DNA of 64,000 nucleotides. Origin: Erwinia aphidicola. GTDB lineage: Bacteria; Pseudomonadota; Gammaproteobacteria; Enterobacterales; Enterobacteriaceae. Made by a program: the position numbers and the translations under genes. A model generated the notes under the pieces. That model did no database searches. It was given only the letters and a program-made list of their open reading frames with translations, and was not told the DNA's origin. The DNA lies in NCBI RefSeq assembly GCF_014773485.1, contig NZ_JACXBP010000009.1:186001-250000 (forward strand). Direction: 5' to 3'. Shown piece by piece: positions 27,095 to 36,098 of the stretch (position 1 is the stretch's first letter; every line of letters begins with the position of its first letter).

Positions 27095-27997
27095 ATGCAA
27101 ATGAATAAAGAGAACGTGAAGCTGGCGATCGCCCCGATTGGCTGGACCAACGATGATATGCCGGAGCTGGGTAGCGAGAACACCTTCCAGCAGATCGTCA
27201 GTGAAATGGCGCTGGCAGGCTTTACCGGCAGCGAAGTGGGCAGCAAATATCCGCGCGATCCGGCGGTGCTGAAGCCGATGCTGGATATTCGCGGCGTGCA
27301 GATTGTTAACGCCTGGTTCAGTACCTTTTTTGCCAACGGTGACAAAGCGAAAACCATTGATGAGTTCATCAACCACCGCGATTTCCTGCACGCAATGGGC
27401 GCCAGGGTGATCGGTTGTTCAGAGCAGAGCCTGAGCATTCAGGGCACCACTAAAGCGGTGCTGGAAGAGAAGCCGCTGTTTAGCGACGAGCAGTGGCGCC
27501 TGACCGCAGAAGGTTATAACGAACTGGCTAAGCTGGCGGCGGAGAAAGGCATGACGGTTGGCCTGCATCATCATATGGGCACCGGCATCCAGACCACGGC
27601 AGAAATTGATCGCTTTATGGCGGCAACCAATGATGACGTCTATCTGCTGTTTGACACCGGCCATGCGTACTACTCGGAAGGCAGCCAGCAGGCGATGCTG
27701 GATATCCTGACGAAATATCTGCCGCGCATTAACCATGTGCATCTGAAAGACGTGCGTGATGAGGTGGTGGCGCAGGTGAAGAGCCAGAAGCTGTCGTTTT
27801 TGGATGGCGTGAAGAAAGGCACCTTTACCGTACCGGGTGATGGCGTCATTGATTTTAAACCGGTGTTTAAAATCCTCGACGATTTCGGCTACAAAGGCTG
27901 GATGGTGGTGGAAGCAGAGCAGGACCCGGCGCTGGCGAACCCGTTTGAATATGCAGTGAAAGCGCGCAAATATATCCGCGAAAATACCGGTTTGTAA
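27095..27997 (+). CDS. iolE: Inosose dehydratase IolE
   Basis: A 300-residue TIM-barrel enzyme that dehydrates scyllo-inosose to 3D-(3,5/4)-trihydroxycyclohexane-1,2-dione. It closely follows known Iol[18 protein letters not shown], metal-site [51 protein letters not shown] and [22 protein letters not shown] precedes the ATG by 7 bases. Last gene of the operon; two T-loop hairpins follow before the convergent dcrB. Confidence 0.96.
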   Translation: MQMNKENVKLAIAPIGWTNDDMPELGSENTFQQIVSEMALAGFTGSEVGSKYPRDPAVLKPMLDIRGVQIVNAWFSTFFANGDKAKTIDEFINHRDFLHAMGARVIGCSEQSLSIQGTTKAVLEEKPLFSDEQWRLTAEGYNELAKLAAEKGMTVGLHHHMGTGIQTTAEIDRFMAATNDDVYLLFDTGHAYYSEGSQQAMLDILTKYLPRINHVHLKDVRDEVVAQVKSQKLSFLDGVKKGTFTVPGDGVIDFKPVFKILDDFGYKGWMVVEAEQDPALANPFEYAVKARKYIRENTGL

Positions 27998-28015
27998 AAT
28001 TAACCCCGGTAATCT

Positions 28016-28080
28016 GTAGGGGCCGACCGCTTTTCTGGTCGACCTTTAGCGGGCTGACCGTAAAAGAGGGTCAGCCCCTA
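28016..28080. repeat. two T-loop hairpins between convergent iolE and dcrB
   Basis: GTAGG plus GGCCGACC/GGTCGACC around a T-rich loop (28021-28044) is followed by GGGCTGACC/GGGTCAGCCC (28051-28077) and CCTA. The pair is arranged head to tail in opposite orientation and probably ends both convergent transcripts. Confidence 0.72.
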
Positions 28081-28091
28081 TAGAACATTAT

Positions 28092-28649
28092 CTATTTCAA
28101 CGTAATGGTATTGATAATGCTTTCCGCTTCGGTCTGCGCCTGCTGCTGATTATCCGCAGGCAGGGTGATTTGCAGCGTCAACAGTTTGCCATCAACTTTG
28201 CCCAGCACCACGGAAGACCATGAAGACTGGTTGTTGGCAGAGATTACGGTATCCAGCTGCTGTAGCGGCTGACCCTTGACGGTGATCGCTTTGTTAGTCA
28301 CCACCTGCAGTTGGGCATCGCGGTTGCGCTGCTGCGCTTCCAGGCGGCCTGCCAGCACGTCCAACCCTTCATTGGTGCTCTCACCATCAATCACAATAAT
28401 CGCTCTCTGGCCGGATTCATCGGCGTAGACGTGCATATTATTGGCCTGAGTGCCGAGCTTGCCGCTCTTATCTGACATGCCCGGCGGCAGGGTAAAGCTC
28501 AGCTTACCGTCCATCAGAGTGACGTTCTGGGTAGACTGGCTGCTGCTGGTGCCATTGTCATCGGCAGCGTCTTTGTCTTTTTTGCCATCGCAGGCGGCCA
28601 GGCCAGCCACCAGAACTGCTATTCCGGCATATTTTAGTAAGTTACGCAT
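28092..28649 (-). CDS. dcrB: Periplasm-facing lipoprotein DcrB
   Basis: A 185-residue lipoprotein. The signal peptide [20 protein letters not shown] ends in lipobox LAAC, with Cys20 the lipidated residue. A charged linker ([13 protein letters not shown]) and the DcrB/Mog1-like domain follow: [35 protein letters not shown], and the C-terminal adenine-free ...[11 protein letters not shown]. The length equals E. coli DcrB, needed by phages C1 and C6 and for envelope lipoprotein homeostasis. It precedes no partner but keeps the E. coli dcrB-yhhQ order. Confidence 0.93.
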   Translation of the reverse strand: MRNLLKYAGIAVLVAGLAACDGKKDKDAADDNGTSSSQSTQNVTLMDGKLSFTLPPGMSDKSGKLGTQANNMHVYADESGQRAIIVIDGESTNEGLDVLAGRLEAQQRNRDAQLQVVTNKAITVKGQPLQQLDTVISANNQSSWSSVVLGKVDGKLLTLQITLPADNQQQAQTEAESIINTITLK

Positions 28650-28746
28650 CAGGGTCCCTTTTCTACAGTAGTCGCGTCTTTATCAGGCACTTATACAAGC
28701 GTATTCAGCGGCTAAAAGCAACTTAACAACTATTGCAGATCGCGTC

Positions 28747-29412
28747 CTAACCAAAGTTTACATGGGTACGCGCGGGCGTCCTGGCCAGACGCTTGAGCGC
28801 GGTGTTAAGCAGCACCCCGTAGGCAGGCAGGAAGAACACCATGCAGATCAGCACTTTGAAGCTGTAATCCACCAGTGCGATCTCCACCCAGTGCGTGGCC
28901 ATAAACGGGTCCGGGCTTTTATAGAAGGCGATAAAGAAGAATGCCAGCGTGTCGCTGATATTGCCGAGGAACATCGCGGCCGCCGGGGCCATCCACCATG
29001 CTGCTTTCTGGCGCAGGCGGTTAAAGACGTGCACGTCTAAGATCTGGCCCAGCGCGTAAGCCATAAAGCTGGCGCAGGCGATGCGGGCAACAAACAGGTT
29101 CATCTGAGACAGCGCGGCTAAGCCCTGCCATTCGCCCTGATAGAACAGTGCGGAGATAACGTAAGAGATCGCCAGCGCTGGGATCATCACCGCCAGAATA
29201 ATGCGGCGTGCCAGCGGAGCGCCAAAAATACGCACTGTCAGGTCGGTAGCGAGGAAGATAAACGGGAAGCTGAAGGCACCCCAGGTGGTGTGCAGGCCAA
29301 AAATGGCCACCGGCAGCTGGACCAGGTAGTTACTGGAGGTGATCACCAGCAGGTGAAACAGGGAGAGCCAGACCAGCGCGTGGGTGCGCTGACGCGCAGT
29401 AAAAGCGATCAT
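28747..29412 (-). CDS. yhhQ: Queuosine precursor transporter YhhQ
   Basis: A 221-residue inner-membrane protein with about six helices, of the QPTR/DUF165 family that imports preQ0 and preQ1 for tRNA queuosine synthesis. Landmarks: SNYLVQLPVAIFGLHTTWGAFSFPFIFLATDLTVRIFG, FMAYALGQILDVHVFNRLRQ, GNISDTLAFFFIAFYKS and YSFKVLICMVFFLPAYGVLLN. It is divergent from tusA, which acts in another tRNA modification pathway. Confidence 0.93.
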   Translation of the reverse strand: MIAFTARQRTHALVWLSLFHLLVITSSNYLVQLPVAIFGLHTTWGAFSFPFIFLATDLTVRIFGAPLARRIILAVMIPALAISYVISALFYQGEWQGLAALSQMNLFVARIACASFMAYALGQILDVHVFNRLRQKAAWWMAPAAAMFLGNISDTLAFFFIAFYKSPDPFMATHWVEIALVDYSFKVLICMVFFLPAYGVLLNTALKRLARTPARTHVNFG

Positions 29413-29558
29413 CGTTATCAGCCTTTTTATGTAGAAATGGGGTGAGGGAACCCATAAGAATAATTTTAATCGTCGGTACGATTTCGCGGCATCTTACCGT
29501 TTTAGCCTGCTATTGCAATGGTTAATTTTAGCGCAAACGTTATCGTTGGATTGATCCC

Positions 29559-29586
29559 TTGCACGCGGTGCGGCTGGCGCTAAAAT
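29559..29586 (+). promoter_or_regulatory. tusA promoter
   Basis: TTGCAC (29559-29564), a 16-bp spacer and TAAAAT (29581-29586) form a sigma-70-type promoter whose start would fall about 28 bases before the tusA ATG. Confidence 0.5.
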
Positions 29587-29620
29587 AGGCGGCAGTTTGT
29601 CATCCCAGATTGAGAATATC

Positions 29621-29866
29621 ATGAGCGACCTCTTCGCTAATCCCGACCAGACCCTTGATGCGCTGGGCCTGCGCTGCCCGGAACCGGTAATGATGGTGCG
29701 CAAAACCGTGCGTCATATGCAGGAGGGTGAAACCCTGCTGATCATCGCCGATGACCCGGCCACTAAACGCGATATCCCCGGCTTCTGCCGTTTTATGGAA
29801 CACACGCTGGTGGCCGAGAACACCGAGGCGATGCCGTATCAGTTTTTGTTGAAGAAAGGGTTATAG
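29621..29866 (+). CDS. tusA: Sulfurtransferase TusA (SirA)
   Basis: An 81-residue small protein that takes persulfide sulfur from IscS and passes it to TusBCD for 2-thiolation of the wobble uridine. The persulfide Cys19 lies in [20 protein letters not shown]; the fold continues with [25 protein letters not shown] at 29597 is in frame, but ATG at 29621 aligns exactly with E. coli TusA. It follows the usual zntA-tusA-yhhQ order. Confidence 0.96.
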   Translation: MSDLFANPDQTLDALGLRCPEPVMMVRKTVRHMQEGETLLIIADDPATKRDIPGFCRFMEHTLVAENTEAMPYQFLLKKGL

Positions 29867-29880
29867 CCCGTATAAAACCA

Positions 29881-29946
29881 GGGTCGGGCATGCCGATCTC
29901 CGCAGGGCGCGGGCATGCCCGACCCGTATGCCGATCTCCGCAGGGG
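29881..29946. repeat. rearranged class A palindrome with 18-bp direct repeat
   Basis: A left half (GGGTCGGGCATG, 29881-29892) and a full arm pair (CGGGCATGCCCG, 29910-29921) are interrupted by ATGCCGATCTCCGCAGGG. That 18-mer occurs at 29890-29907 and again at 29928-29945, 38 bp apart. A degenerate class B sequence (GGGGCGACC, T-rich) follows. It looks like a slippage duplication in the gap between tusA and zntA. Confidence 0.7.
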
Positions 29947-30009
29947 GCGACCATTTTCCGCTCTACCCATGGCGGGCAGCCCCTCCAGGATAGTGAAGTT
30001 GACAGCCTG

Positions 30010-32280
30010 TTATTTCTTGCGCAACAGTCGCAATGCGTTAGCGGTTACTAACGCGGTAGCCCCTGAATCTGCCAGAACCGCCAGCCACAGGCCGGTGATC
30101 CCCAGCAGCGTGGTCAGCAGAAAAATCCCCTTAAGCCCCAGCGCCAGCGCCACATTCTGGCGGATATTGGCGTGGGTGGCGCGCGACAGGCGGATCATCG
30201 CCGCCAGCCCGCTAAGGCGGTTATGGGTCAGCGCCGCGTCGGCGGTCTCCAGCGCCACATCGCTGCCGCTGCCCATCGCAATGCCGATGGTCGCGGCCTT
30301 CATCGCTGGCGCATCGTTAATGCCGTCACCGACCATCGCCACCGGCTGCTTAGCGTTCAGCGCGCTGACCGCCGCCACCTTGTCTGCCGGCAGCAGCCCG
30401 GCGCGGTAGTCAATCCCCAGCTCGGCGGCAATCGCGGCGGCAGCACGCGGGTTGTCCCCGGTCAGCATCACGCCATTAATCCCCAGCGCTTGCAGCTCTG
30501 CCAGCGCGCCCCGGGCATCGGCGCGCAGCGTATCGCGCAGGGCGATAATCCCCAGCAGCTGCGCGGCGTCATGCAGCAGCACCACGGTATTGCCGGCGCT
30601 TTCCAGCTCTTCCACCACCTGCTGCTGGGAAGCGAGCAGCGTAGAAGGCAGTTTAGTCGGGGAGCTGATAGAAAGTAAGCGCCCGCTAACTTTTGCCTCC
30701 ACGCCGCTGCCGGCCAGAGCGCGCTGATCGGTGGCTTCAGGCAATATCAGCGAGCGCCCGGCGGCGGCGGCAACAATCGCCTGCGCCAGCGGGTGCGAAG
30801 AACCCTGTTCAATCGCGGCGGCGGTGGCCAGCAGCTGGTCCTCATCACTGCCCGCCAGCGGCAGCAGCGCGGTGACCTGCGGCTTGCCCTCGGTCAGCGT
30901 GCCGGTTTTATCAAAAGCGATGGTGCGCACGCTGCCGAGGCTTTCCAGCGCGGCGCCGCCTTTAATCAGCGCACCACGGCGCGCAGCAGCGGCCAGCCCG
31001 GAAGTGATCGCGGCGGGGGTGGAGATCACCAGCGCGCAAGGGCAGCCGATCAGCAGCAGGGTCAGCCCTTTATAGATCCACGGCTGCCACGCGGCGGCAA
31101 ACAGCAGCGGCGGCACGATGGCGACCAGCAGCGCCATCAGCATAATCACCGGGGTGTAGATGCGGCTGAAGCGGTCAAGGAAGCGCTCAATCGGCGCACG
31201 GCGCTCTTCGGCCTCTTCAATCAGATGCAGAATGCGGTCAATCGCGCTGTTGCCCGGCTCGGAAACCACCTGCAGCTGCACCAGACGGTCAACGCTCAGG
31301 CAACCGGCGCTGATTTTCTCGCCCTGCTGGCGCTCAACCGGGATCGACTCGCCGGTCAGGGCGCTTTCGTCGAAGCTGGCAAAGGGGCTAAGCAGGCTGG
31401 CATCGGCGGGCAGGCGCGCTCCGGCGGCCACTTCAATTACATCGCCCGGGCGCAGCGCGCTGACCGCCACGCTGGCGCGCTGGCCGTTGCTGACGCGCAG
31501 GGCAACGTCCGGCTTCAGCGCCATCAGCGCCGTGACCCCTTTGCGCGCGCGACCGGCAGCGAAGGATTCCAGCCGCTCGCCGAGCATAAACAGCAGCAGC
31601 ACCATCGCCGCTTCTGCGGTGGCACCGATAAACAGCGCACCAATAGCGGCCACGCTCATCAGGGTTTCAATCGAGAACGGTGACCCGCTGCGCATCAGGC
31701 GCAGCGCGCTGCGGGCAATTGGCCAGACGCCCACCAGCGTGGTGGCGATAAAGGCGAGGTTGCCGGCCGGATGGTTGAAGCTGTTAAGCAGCCAGCTGAT
31801 GGCCATCAGTACGACCAGGGCTATAAGGCTGAGATTCTCCCGCCAGAAGCTGACTTCGGCTTTCGCCGCTGGGGCCGCGTCGCTGCGCTGCAGCTGGAAC
31901 CCTGCACGTGACACGGCCTGCTCGACATCGCTGCGCCTGTCGTCTGCGCAGTCGACCAGCAGCTTCTCACTGGCGAACACGACGCGTGCCTGGTGAATCC
32001 CGGGCAGCTGCCTGACGGCGGTTTCCACTTTACGCGCGCAGCTTGGGCAGTCCATCCCGCTGACCTGCCAGCTGAAACGCGTGCCGGAGCCGGGCCTGTC
32101 GCCCTCATCAAGCGGGTCAGCCCCGGTGGGACTGCAGGATGATTCGGCGCAGCAGGGCGCCTCAACGCTGGCCGCGCTGACGGAAGTGATTTTGCTGATA
32201 ACGGGACGCGGGCGGCTGCTGCATCCGTGTTGTTTGCTGGCGTGGCAGTGACCACAACCGCAAGAAGAGTGCTGGTGCAT
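30010..32280 (-). CDS. zntA: Zn2+/Cd2+/Pb2+-exporting P-type ATPase ZntA
   Basis: A 756-residue P1B-type ATPase that expels zinc, cadmium and lead from the cytoplasm. The N-terminus is unusually rich in Cys and His (MHQHSSCGCGHCHASKQHGC, then CC and C pairs to about residue 50). A heavy-metal-associated domain with GMDCPSC (Cys78, Cys81) follows. Eight TM segments; transport motif CPC at 413-415; phosphorylated Asp457 in DKTGT; and MVGDGINDAPAM near the end. Regulated by a ZntR-type operator (32329-32360). AGGAGG precedes the ATG, and a GC hairpin lies just upstream of it. Confidence 0.96.
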   Translation of the reverse strand: MHQHSSCGCGHCHASKQHGCSSRPRPVISKITSVSAASVEAPCCAESSCSPTGADPLDEGDRPGSGTRFSWQVSGMDCPSCARKVETAVRQLPGIHQARVVFASEKLLVDCADDRRSDVEQAVSRAGFQLQRSDAAPAAKAEVSFWRENLSLIALVVLMAISWLLNSFNHPAGNLAFIATTLVGVWPIARSALRLMRSGSPFSIETLMSVAAIGALFIGATAEAAMVLLLFMLGERLESFAAGRARKGVTALMALKPDVALRVSNGQRASVAVSALRPGDVIEVAAGARLPADASLLSPFASFDESALTGESIPVERQQGEKISAGCLSVDRLVQLQVVSEPGNSAIDRILHLIEEAEERRAPIERFLDRFSRIYTPVIMLMALLVAIVPPLLFAAAWQPWIYKGLTLLLIGCPCALVISTPAAITSGLAAAARRGALIKGGAALESLGSVRTIAFDKTGTLTEGKPQVTALLPLAGSDEDQLLATAAAIEQGSSHPLAQAIVAAAAGRSLILPEATDQRALAGSGVEAKVSGRLLSISSPTKLPSTLLASQQQVVEELESAGNTVVLLHDAAQLLGIIALRDTLRADARGALAELQALGINGVMLTGDNPRAAAAIAAELGIDYRAGLLPADKVAAVSALNAKQPVAMVGDGINDAPAMKAATIGIAMGSGSDVALETADAALTHNRLSGLAAMIRLSRATHANIRQNVALALGLKGIFLLTTLLGITGLWLAVLADSGATALVTANALRLLRKK

Positions 32281-32300
32281 AACGCCTCCTGACCGGTGAC

Positions 32301-32320
32301 GGCGGGCTTCAGTGCCCGCC
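32301..32320 (-). other. hairpin in the zntA leader next to the ribosome-binding site
   Basis: GGCGGGC-ACTGAA-GCCCGCC (minus strand) is a perfect 7-bp stem that ends 10 bases before the AGGAGG of zntA. It lies wholly within the short untranslated leader. Confidence 0.6.
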
Positions 32321-32328
32321 AGTCACCC

Positions 32329-32360
32329 ATCTTACACTCTGGAGTCCACTCCAGAGTCAA
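32329..32360 (-). promoter_or_regulatory. ZntR-controlled zntA promoter
   Basis: On the minus strand: -35 TTGACT, a 20-bp spacer, -10 TAAGAT. A dyad ACTCTGGAGT-GG-ACTCCAGAGT (32336-32357) fills the spacer. The over-long spacer with a dyad is the hallmark of MerR-family activation, and the dyad is almost identical to the E. coli zntA operator. ZntR would bend the DNA to activate when zinc binds. Confidence 0.9.
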
Positions 32361-32373
32361 GCGTCAACTCAGC

Positions 32374-33000
32374 TTACAGCCACAGGGAGCGCACGATCAT
32401 AAAGTGACCGGCAAAGTAGCAGGCGGCAATAATCGCCCGGTCGGCGTTAAAGCGGCGACGGTAGTGGCTGATTAACCAGACAATATTGGCTAATAGCAGC
32501 AATCCGGCACCGGCGACCAGGGTAAAGCTGTAGTCGGTCGGGCGGAAGAAATATTGCTCTGCGGCCAGCCACACCATCAGTATCGTCATGCCGATAAAGG
32601 TGCAGATTGGCCAGCGCAGCTCCTCCAGCCTGCTCCATACGGTGGCGATCAGCGCCGCACCGATAATCAGCAAAGTGAGCGGGATCGGCCAGAAGAAGCT
32701 CAGCGTCATCTGGCTGGCGAAGCACAGGGTATACAGCAGGTGCGAGAGGAAAAATGCGCCAATGGCGTACAGCATGCGCTTATTGGGCAGCAGCGTCAGG
32801 GCATCCCCAACCAGCGTTGCCAGCAGGCCAAACAGGATCAGATAGTCCGTGGTTTTCAGTACCGGCGCCTGCCACGCCCATGCCAGCAGCAGCAGCAGGG
32901 TAACGGGCTTAAACACCCAGCGCTGCCACTGCGGGCCGCGGTAAGAGGCGTCGACATACAGCCAGCCGGAAAAAAGAACCGCAAGGAAAGACCAAATCAT
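32374..33000 (-). CDS. yhhN: YhhN-family (lysoplasmalogenase-like) membrane protein
   Basis: A 208-residue multi-span inner-membrane protein with about seven or eight helices. Conserved polar positions of the YhhN/TMEM86 family appear: [29 protein letters not shown], and the late [18 protein letters not shown]. Vertebrate TMEM86B hydrolyses the vinyl-ether bond of lysoplasmalogen; the bacterial role is unproven. Same length as E. coli YhhN. It is transcribed toward the zntA promoter region and divergent from yhhM. Confidence 0.88.
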   Translation of the reverse strand: MIWSFLAVLFSGWLYVDASYRGPQWQRWVFKPVTLLLLLAWAWQAPVLKTTDYLILFGLLATLVGDALTLLPNKRMLYAIGAFFLSHLLYTLCFASQMTLSFFWPIPLTLLIIGAALIATVWSRLEELRWPICTFIGMTILMVWLAAEQYFFRPTDYSFTLVAGAGLLLLANIVWLISHYRRRFNADRAIIAACYFAGHFMIVRSLWL

Positions 33001-33133
33001 ATTGTTATCCTTAGATTAAAAACTCCACAACTGACAATCAGTTTAGGTTAAGCGGGCGCGATGTGACAATGAGAGGGCTCCGGTTGTATGCTTAGCCGCA
33101 CTGCTGACTTTGCCTCCAGGAGGAGGAAGAAAC

Positions 33134-33493
33134 ATGAAGCCACCTCTCATCTTTTTTATCGTGCTGGCCATTATTGCCATCTTAGCCACGCGTCAGTTTA
33201 TCAAACAGCGGCGTGAAGTCGCGGTTAACGACGCTTCGCCGGTGCGCAGCCTGATTGTGGAAGTGAAAACCAAACGGGAATTTCCGGCGCCGAACCGCCG
33301 CTCGCGCCAGCGCGAGAATATTCCGGTGGAGGATATGCGCTACGAGGCGTGGTTTCATCCGCTTAATGGCGCAGGGGATTTCAAGCTGGAGCTGAACCCT
33401 GGCGATTATCATCAGATTGATAAGGGCGTGAAGGGAGAGTTGAAGGTCAAAGGCACAAGGTTCGTTTCGTTCAGCACCAACGCCTCTCGCTGA
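33134..33493 (+). CDS. yhhM: DUF2500 membrane-anchored protein YhhM
   Basis: A 119-residue protein with one N-terminal membrane helix (PPLIFFIVLAIIAILATRQF), followed by a basic linker and a small beta domain: RSLIVEVKTKREF, YEAWFHPLNGAGDFKLELN, GVKGELKVKGTRFVSF. It matches E. coli YhhM in length and pattern; function unknown. An upstream in-frame start (33110) exists, but ATG at 33134 follows AGGAGGAAG. It converges on yhhL across a long hairpin. Confidence 0.9.
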   Translation: MKPPLIFFIVLAIIAILATRQFIKQRREVAVNDASPVRSLIVEVKTKREFPAPNRRSRQRENIPVEDMRYEAWFHPLNGAGDFKLELNPGDYHQIDKGVKGELKVKGTRFVSFSTNASR

Positions 33494-33510
33494 TACAGCG
33501 TTGAAACTGC

Positions 33511-33554
33511 GCCGAAAATGCTCATTTACGTTGCGTAAACTCCGCTTTTTCGGC
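33511..33554. terminator. bidirectional terminator between yhhM and yhhL
   Basis: Two nested stems, GCCGAAAA/TTTTTCGGC and TTTACG-TTG-CGTAAA, are separated by an internal loop of six bases per side. The A- and T-rich flanks of the outer stem suit termination in both directions. The sequence resembles a small hairpin repeat common in enterobacteria. Confidence 0.7.
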
Positions 33555-33599
33555 TTGTCTCAGCGTCGTGCGTTGATGCTTTTAAGCCGGGGGCAGCAC

Positions 33600-33869
33600 T
33601 TACTGCTTCGGATAATTCTTCTTTTGCCACGCCAGCAGTTCGAACACGCCAAAGAAAAACACTTTGGCCTGGGTTACGCCGCTGAGCTTTTCCGCGCCGG
33701 GTGGCTGGGTAGAGCGCATCAGCACCAGCTGTAGCCCGTGCATGATCACCATGAAAAACAGCGCGACGTTGACGAAATACGTCAGCGGTTTGGGAAAAGG
33801 GTGAACCAGGTTGAGCAGTAAAAAAGCCCAGACGAACAGCATCAACACGCGGCCAGCATTAATCAACAT
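33600..33869 (-). CDS. yhhL: DUF1145 membrane protein YhhL
   Basis: An 89-residue protein with two or three hydrophobic segments: INAGRVLMLFVWAFLLLNLVHPFPKPLTYF, then FMVIMHGLQLVLM, then FFFGVFELLAWQKK. It matches E. coli YhhL exactly in length. An upstream in-frame start would add 20 residues overlapping rsmD; ATG at 33869 aligns with E. coli and overlaps the rsmD end by 11 bp. Function unknown. Confidence 0.9.
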   Translation of the reverse strand: MLINAGRVLMLFVWAFLLLNLVHPFPKPLTYFVNVALFFMVIMHGLQLVLMRSTQPPGAEKLSGVTQAKVFFFGVFELLAWQKKNYPKQ

Positions 33870-34464
33870 TTGACGTTTCCTTATCATTAGCGTGGCGAAT
33901 ATACAGGCGGTAAGCCACCTGCCCGGCAATTTTTTCCCGGTGCAGCTGCCAGTTTACCGGCACTGGCGGCAGGCCGTGTTCCACTTCGCTCTCAACATAC
34001 ACCAGCGCATCATCGCTCAGCCAGCCGTTGCTTTCCAGCAGCGTGCTGGTCTGCTCCAGTAATCCCTTGCGAAACGGCGGGTCGATAAACACCAGCTGAT
34101 GTGGCTCCCCTTTCTGAGCAAGGAACTGCAACGTGTTAGTGTTCACGACGCGCGCGTTCTTTGCCCCCAGCGTAGCGAGATTTTTTTCCAGCTGCTGCGC
34201 CACCGGGCGCTCCAGCTCCAGCAGGGTGGCGCTGCCTGCATGACGCGACAGCGCTTCCAGCCCGAGAGCACCGCTTCCGGCGAAGCAGTCGAGGCACTTG
34301 GCCTGCTGAATATCGGCCGCCAGCCAGTTAAACAGGGTTTCGCGCACGCGGTCGGTGGTCGGGCGCAGCCCTTCGCTGTCCGGGACCGGCAGCTTACGGC
34401 CGCGCCAAAGGCCGCCAATGATACGTATTTGCCCGGCTGCGCCGCTGCGGGGTTTCTTTGTCAT
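33859..34464 (-). CDS. rsmD: 16S rRNA (guanine966-N2)-methyltransferase RsmD
   Basis: A 201-residue SAM-dependent methyltransferase that modifies G966 of 16S rRNA in the assembled 30S subunit. RIIGGLWRGRKLPV and GLRPTTDRVRETLFNWL open the protein. The SAM-binding loop is LDCFAGSGALGLEALSR; the catalytic motif is LVFIDPPFRKGLLE. It is divergent from ftsY, as in E. coli, and leads into yhhL. Confidence 0.95.
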   Translation of the reverse strand: MTKKPRSGAAGQIRIIGGLWRGRKLPVPDSEGLRPTTDRVRETLFNWLAADIQQAKCLDCFAGSGALGLEALSRHAGSATLLELERPVAQQLEKNLATLGAKNARVVNTNTLQFLAQKGEPHQLVFIDPPFRKGLLEQTSTLLESNGWLSDDALVYVESEVEHGLPPVPVNWQLHREKIAGQVAYRLYIRHANDKETSNVD

Positions 34465-34632
34465 CTCACTGAACTCTTAATAATTTGTTGCACAGTTTAA
34501 CGGGCTAACCGGGCGGAGGAAACGTAAAAAGGGTGCTGTGATGCTCTCTGCAGAAAGTGTTAGACTAAGGGATTAATTATCAGTCTCTTTATACACCAGA
34601 ATGGTTTTCCCCACGAGGAGTGTGGTTGCAAC

Positions 34633-36093
34633 ATGGCAAAGAATAAAAAACGTGGCTTTTTTTCCTGGCTGGGCCTGGGGCGTGACGAGAAAGCGCCTGA
34701 GGAAGAGGTAAAAGAAACGTTAGAACAGCAGCCCTCTGCCGATACCCCCGTTGCTGAAGACACACCGGCTGCTGAAGCAACCCCTGCCTCTGACGCGCCA
34801 TCAACATCGCTAGCCGAGCCGGAACCTGCCCCTGAAAAAGTGGCAGAAGAGATTGTGGCGGTCACGCAGAGCGTGGCGGAACAGCAGGCGGAAGAAGCGC
34901 GTGTGGTTGCAGCACCGGTAGCGGCTGAACCTGAGCCTGTCGTGGTGACCCCAGAACCCGAGGTGATTACCGCTGTAGAAGAAGAGATCCTGCCGGAAGA
35001 GATTGCCGCTGAAGAAGAAGAGGTGATTGACGACGCGTCGCTTGAAGCCGCCGCGCTGGCAGCGGAGCCGGTTGACGCAGCGCTGGCCGCCGAAATCATC
35101 GAAGAGAGCGCTGAAGAGCCTGAAGAAGCTGAAGTGGTTGCAGCGGCGGTGGTCGAGCAGGAGCGCCCAGGTAAAGAGGGCTTCTTTGCCCGCCTGAAGC
35201 GCAGCCTGGTGAAGACTCGTCAAAACCTCGGTTCCGGCTTTATCAGCCTGTTCCGCGGTAAGAAAATTGACGACGACCTGTTTGAAGAGCTGGAAGAGCA
35301 GCTGCTGATTGCCGACGTCGGGATGGAAACCACCCGCCGTATTATCAGCAACCTCACCGCTCAGGCCAGCCGCAAAGAGCTGCGCGATGCCGAAGCGCTG
35401 TACGGCCTGCTGAAAACCGATATGGCCGCCATCCTCTCTAAAGTGGAACAGCCACTGGATGTGAGCGGTAAAACCCCGTTTGTTATCCTGATGGTTGGCG
35501 TGAACGGCGTGGGCAAAACCACCACCATCGGCAAGCTGGCGCGTCAGTTCCAGGCCGAAGGGAAGTCGGTGATGCTGGCGGCGGGCGATACTTTCCGCGC
35601 CGCAGCGGTTGAACAGCTGCAGGTGTGGGGCCAGCGCAACAATATTCCGGTGGTCGCGCAGCATACCGGTGCGGATTCCGCGTCGGTGATTTTTGATGCC
35701 ATCCAGGCGGCTAAAGCGCGCCACGTTGACGTGCTGATCGCCGATACCGCCGGGCGTCTGCAAAATAAATCACACCTGATGGAAGAGCTGAAAAAAATCA
35801 CCCGCGTGATGAAGAAGCTCGACGACCAGGCGCCGCACGAGGTGATGCTGACGATTGATGCCAGCACCGGCCAGAATGCTATCAGCCAGACTAAACTGTT
35901 CCACGAGGCCGTGGGCCTGACCGGGATCACCCTTACCAAGCTGGACGGTACGGCGAAAGGTGGCGTGATCTTCTCGGTGGCGGACCAGTTCAACATTCCT
36001 ATTCGCTATATCGGCGTTGGCGAAGGTATTGAAGATTTGCGATCGTTTAAGGCTGACGATTTTATTGAGGCACTTTTTGCCCGAGAGGACTAA
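34633..36093 (+). CDS. ftsY: Signal recognition particle receptor FtsY
   Basis: A 486-residue SRP receptor GTPase that docks ribosome-nascent chain complexes at the SecYEG translocon. A basic amphipathic start (MAKNKKRGFFSWLGLG) is followed by a long acidic A domain (about 20-180, dense in Glu and Ala). The four-helix N domain and the GTPase G domain come next: GVNGVGKTTTIGKLA near 287-301, DTFRAAAVEQL, DTAGRLQNK near 371, and TKLDGTAKGG near 434. First gene of ftsY-ftsE-ftsX; 5 bp separate it from ftsE. Confidence 0.97.
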   Translation: MAKNKKRGFFSWLGLGRDEKAPEEEVKETLEQQPSADTPVAEDTPAAEATPASDAPSTSLAEPEPAPEKVAEEIVAVTQSVAEQQAEEARVVAAPVAAEPEPVVVTPEPEVITAVEEEILPEEIAAEEEEVIDDASLEAAALAAEPVDAALAAEIIEESAEEPEEAEVVAAAVVEQERPGKEGFFARLKRSLVKTRQNLGSGFISLFRGKKIDDDLFEELEEQLLIADVGMETTRRIISNLTAQASRKELRDAEALYGLLKTDMAAILSKVEQPLDVSGKTPFVILMVGVNGVGKTTTIGKLARQFQAEGKSVMLAAGDTFRAAAVEQLQVWGQRNNIPVVAQHTGADSASVIFDAIQAAKARHVDVLIADTAGRLQNKSHLMEELKKITRVMKKLDDQAPHEVMLTIDASTGQNAISQTKLFHEAVGLTGITLTKLDGTAKGGVIFSVADQFNIPIRYIGVGEGIEDLRSFKADDFIEALFARED

Positions 36094-36098
36094 TTAGG

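Noticed and set aside
30793..31683. 296-codon plus-strand frame inside zntA
   Set aside because: Fully antisense to a clear P-type ATPase; Gln/Arg/His-rich as expected for an antisense shadow.
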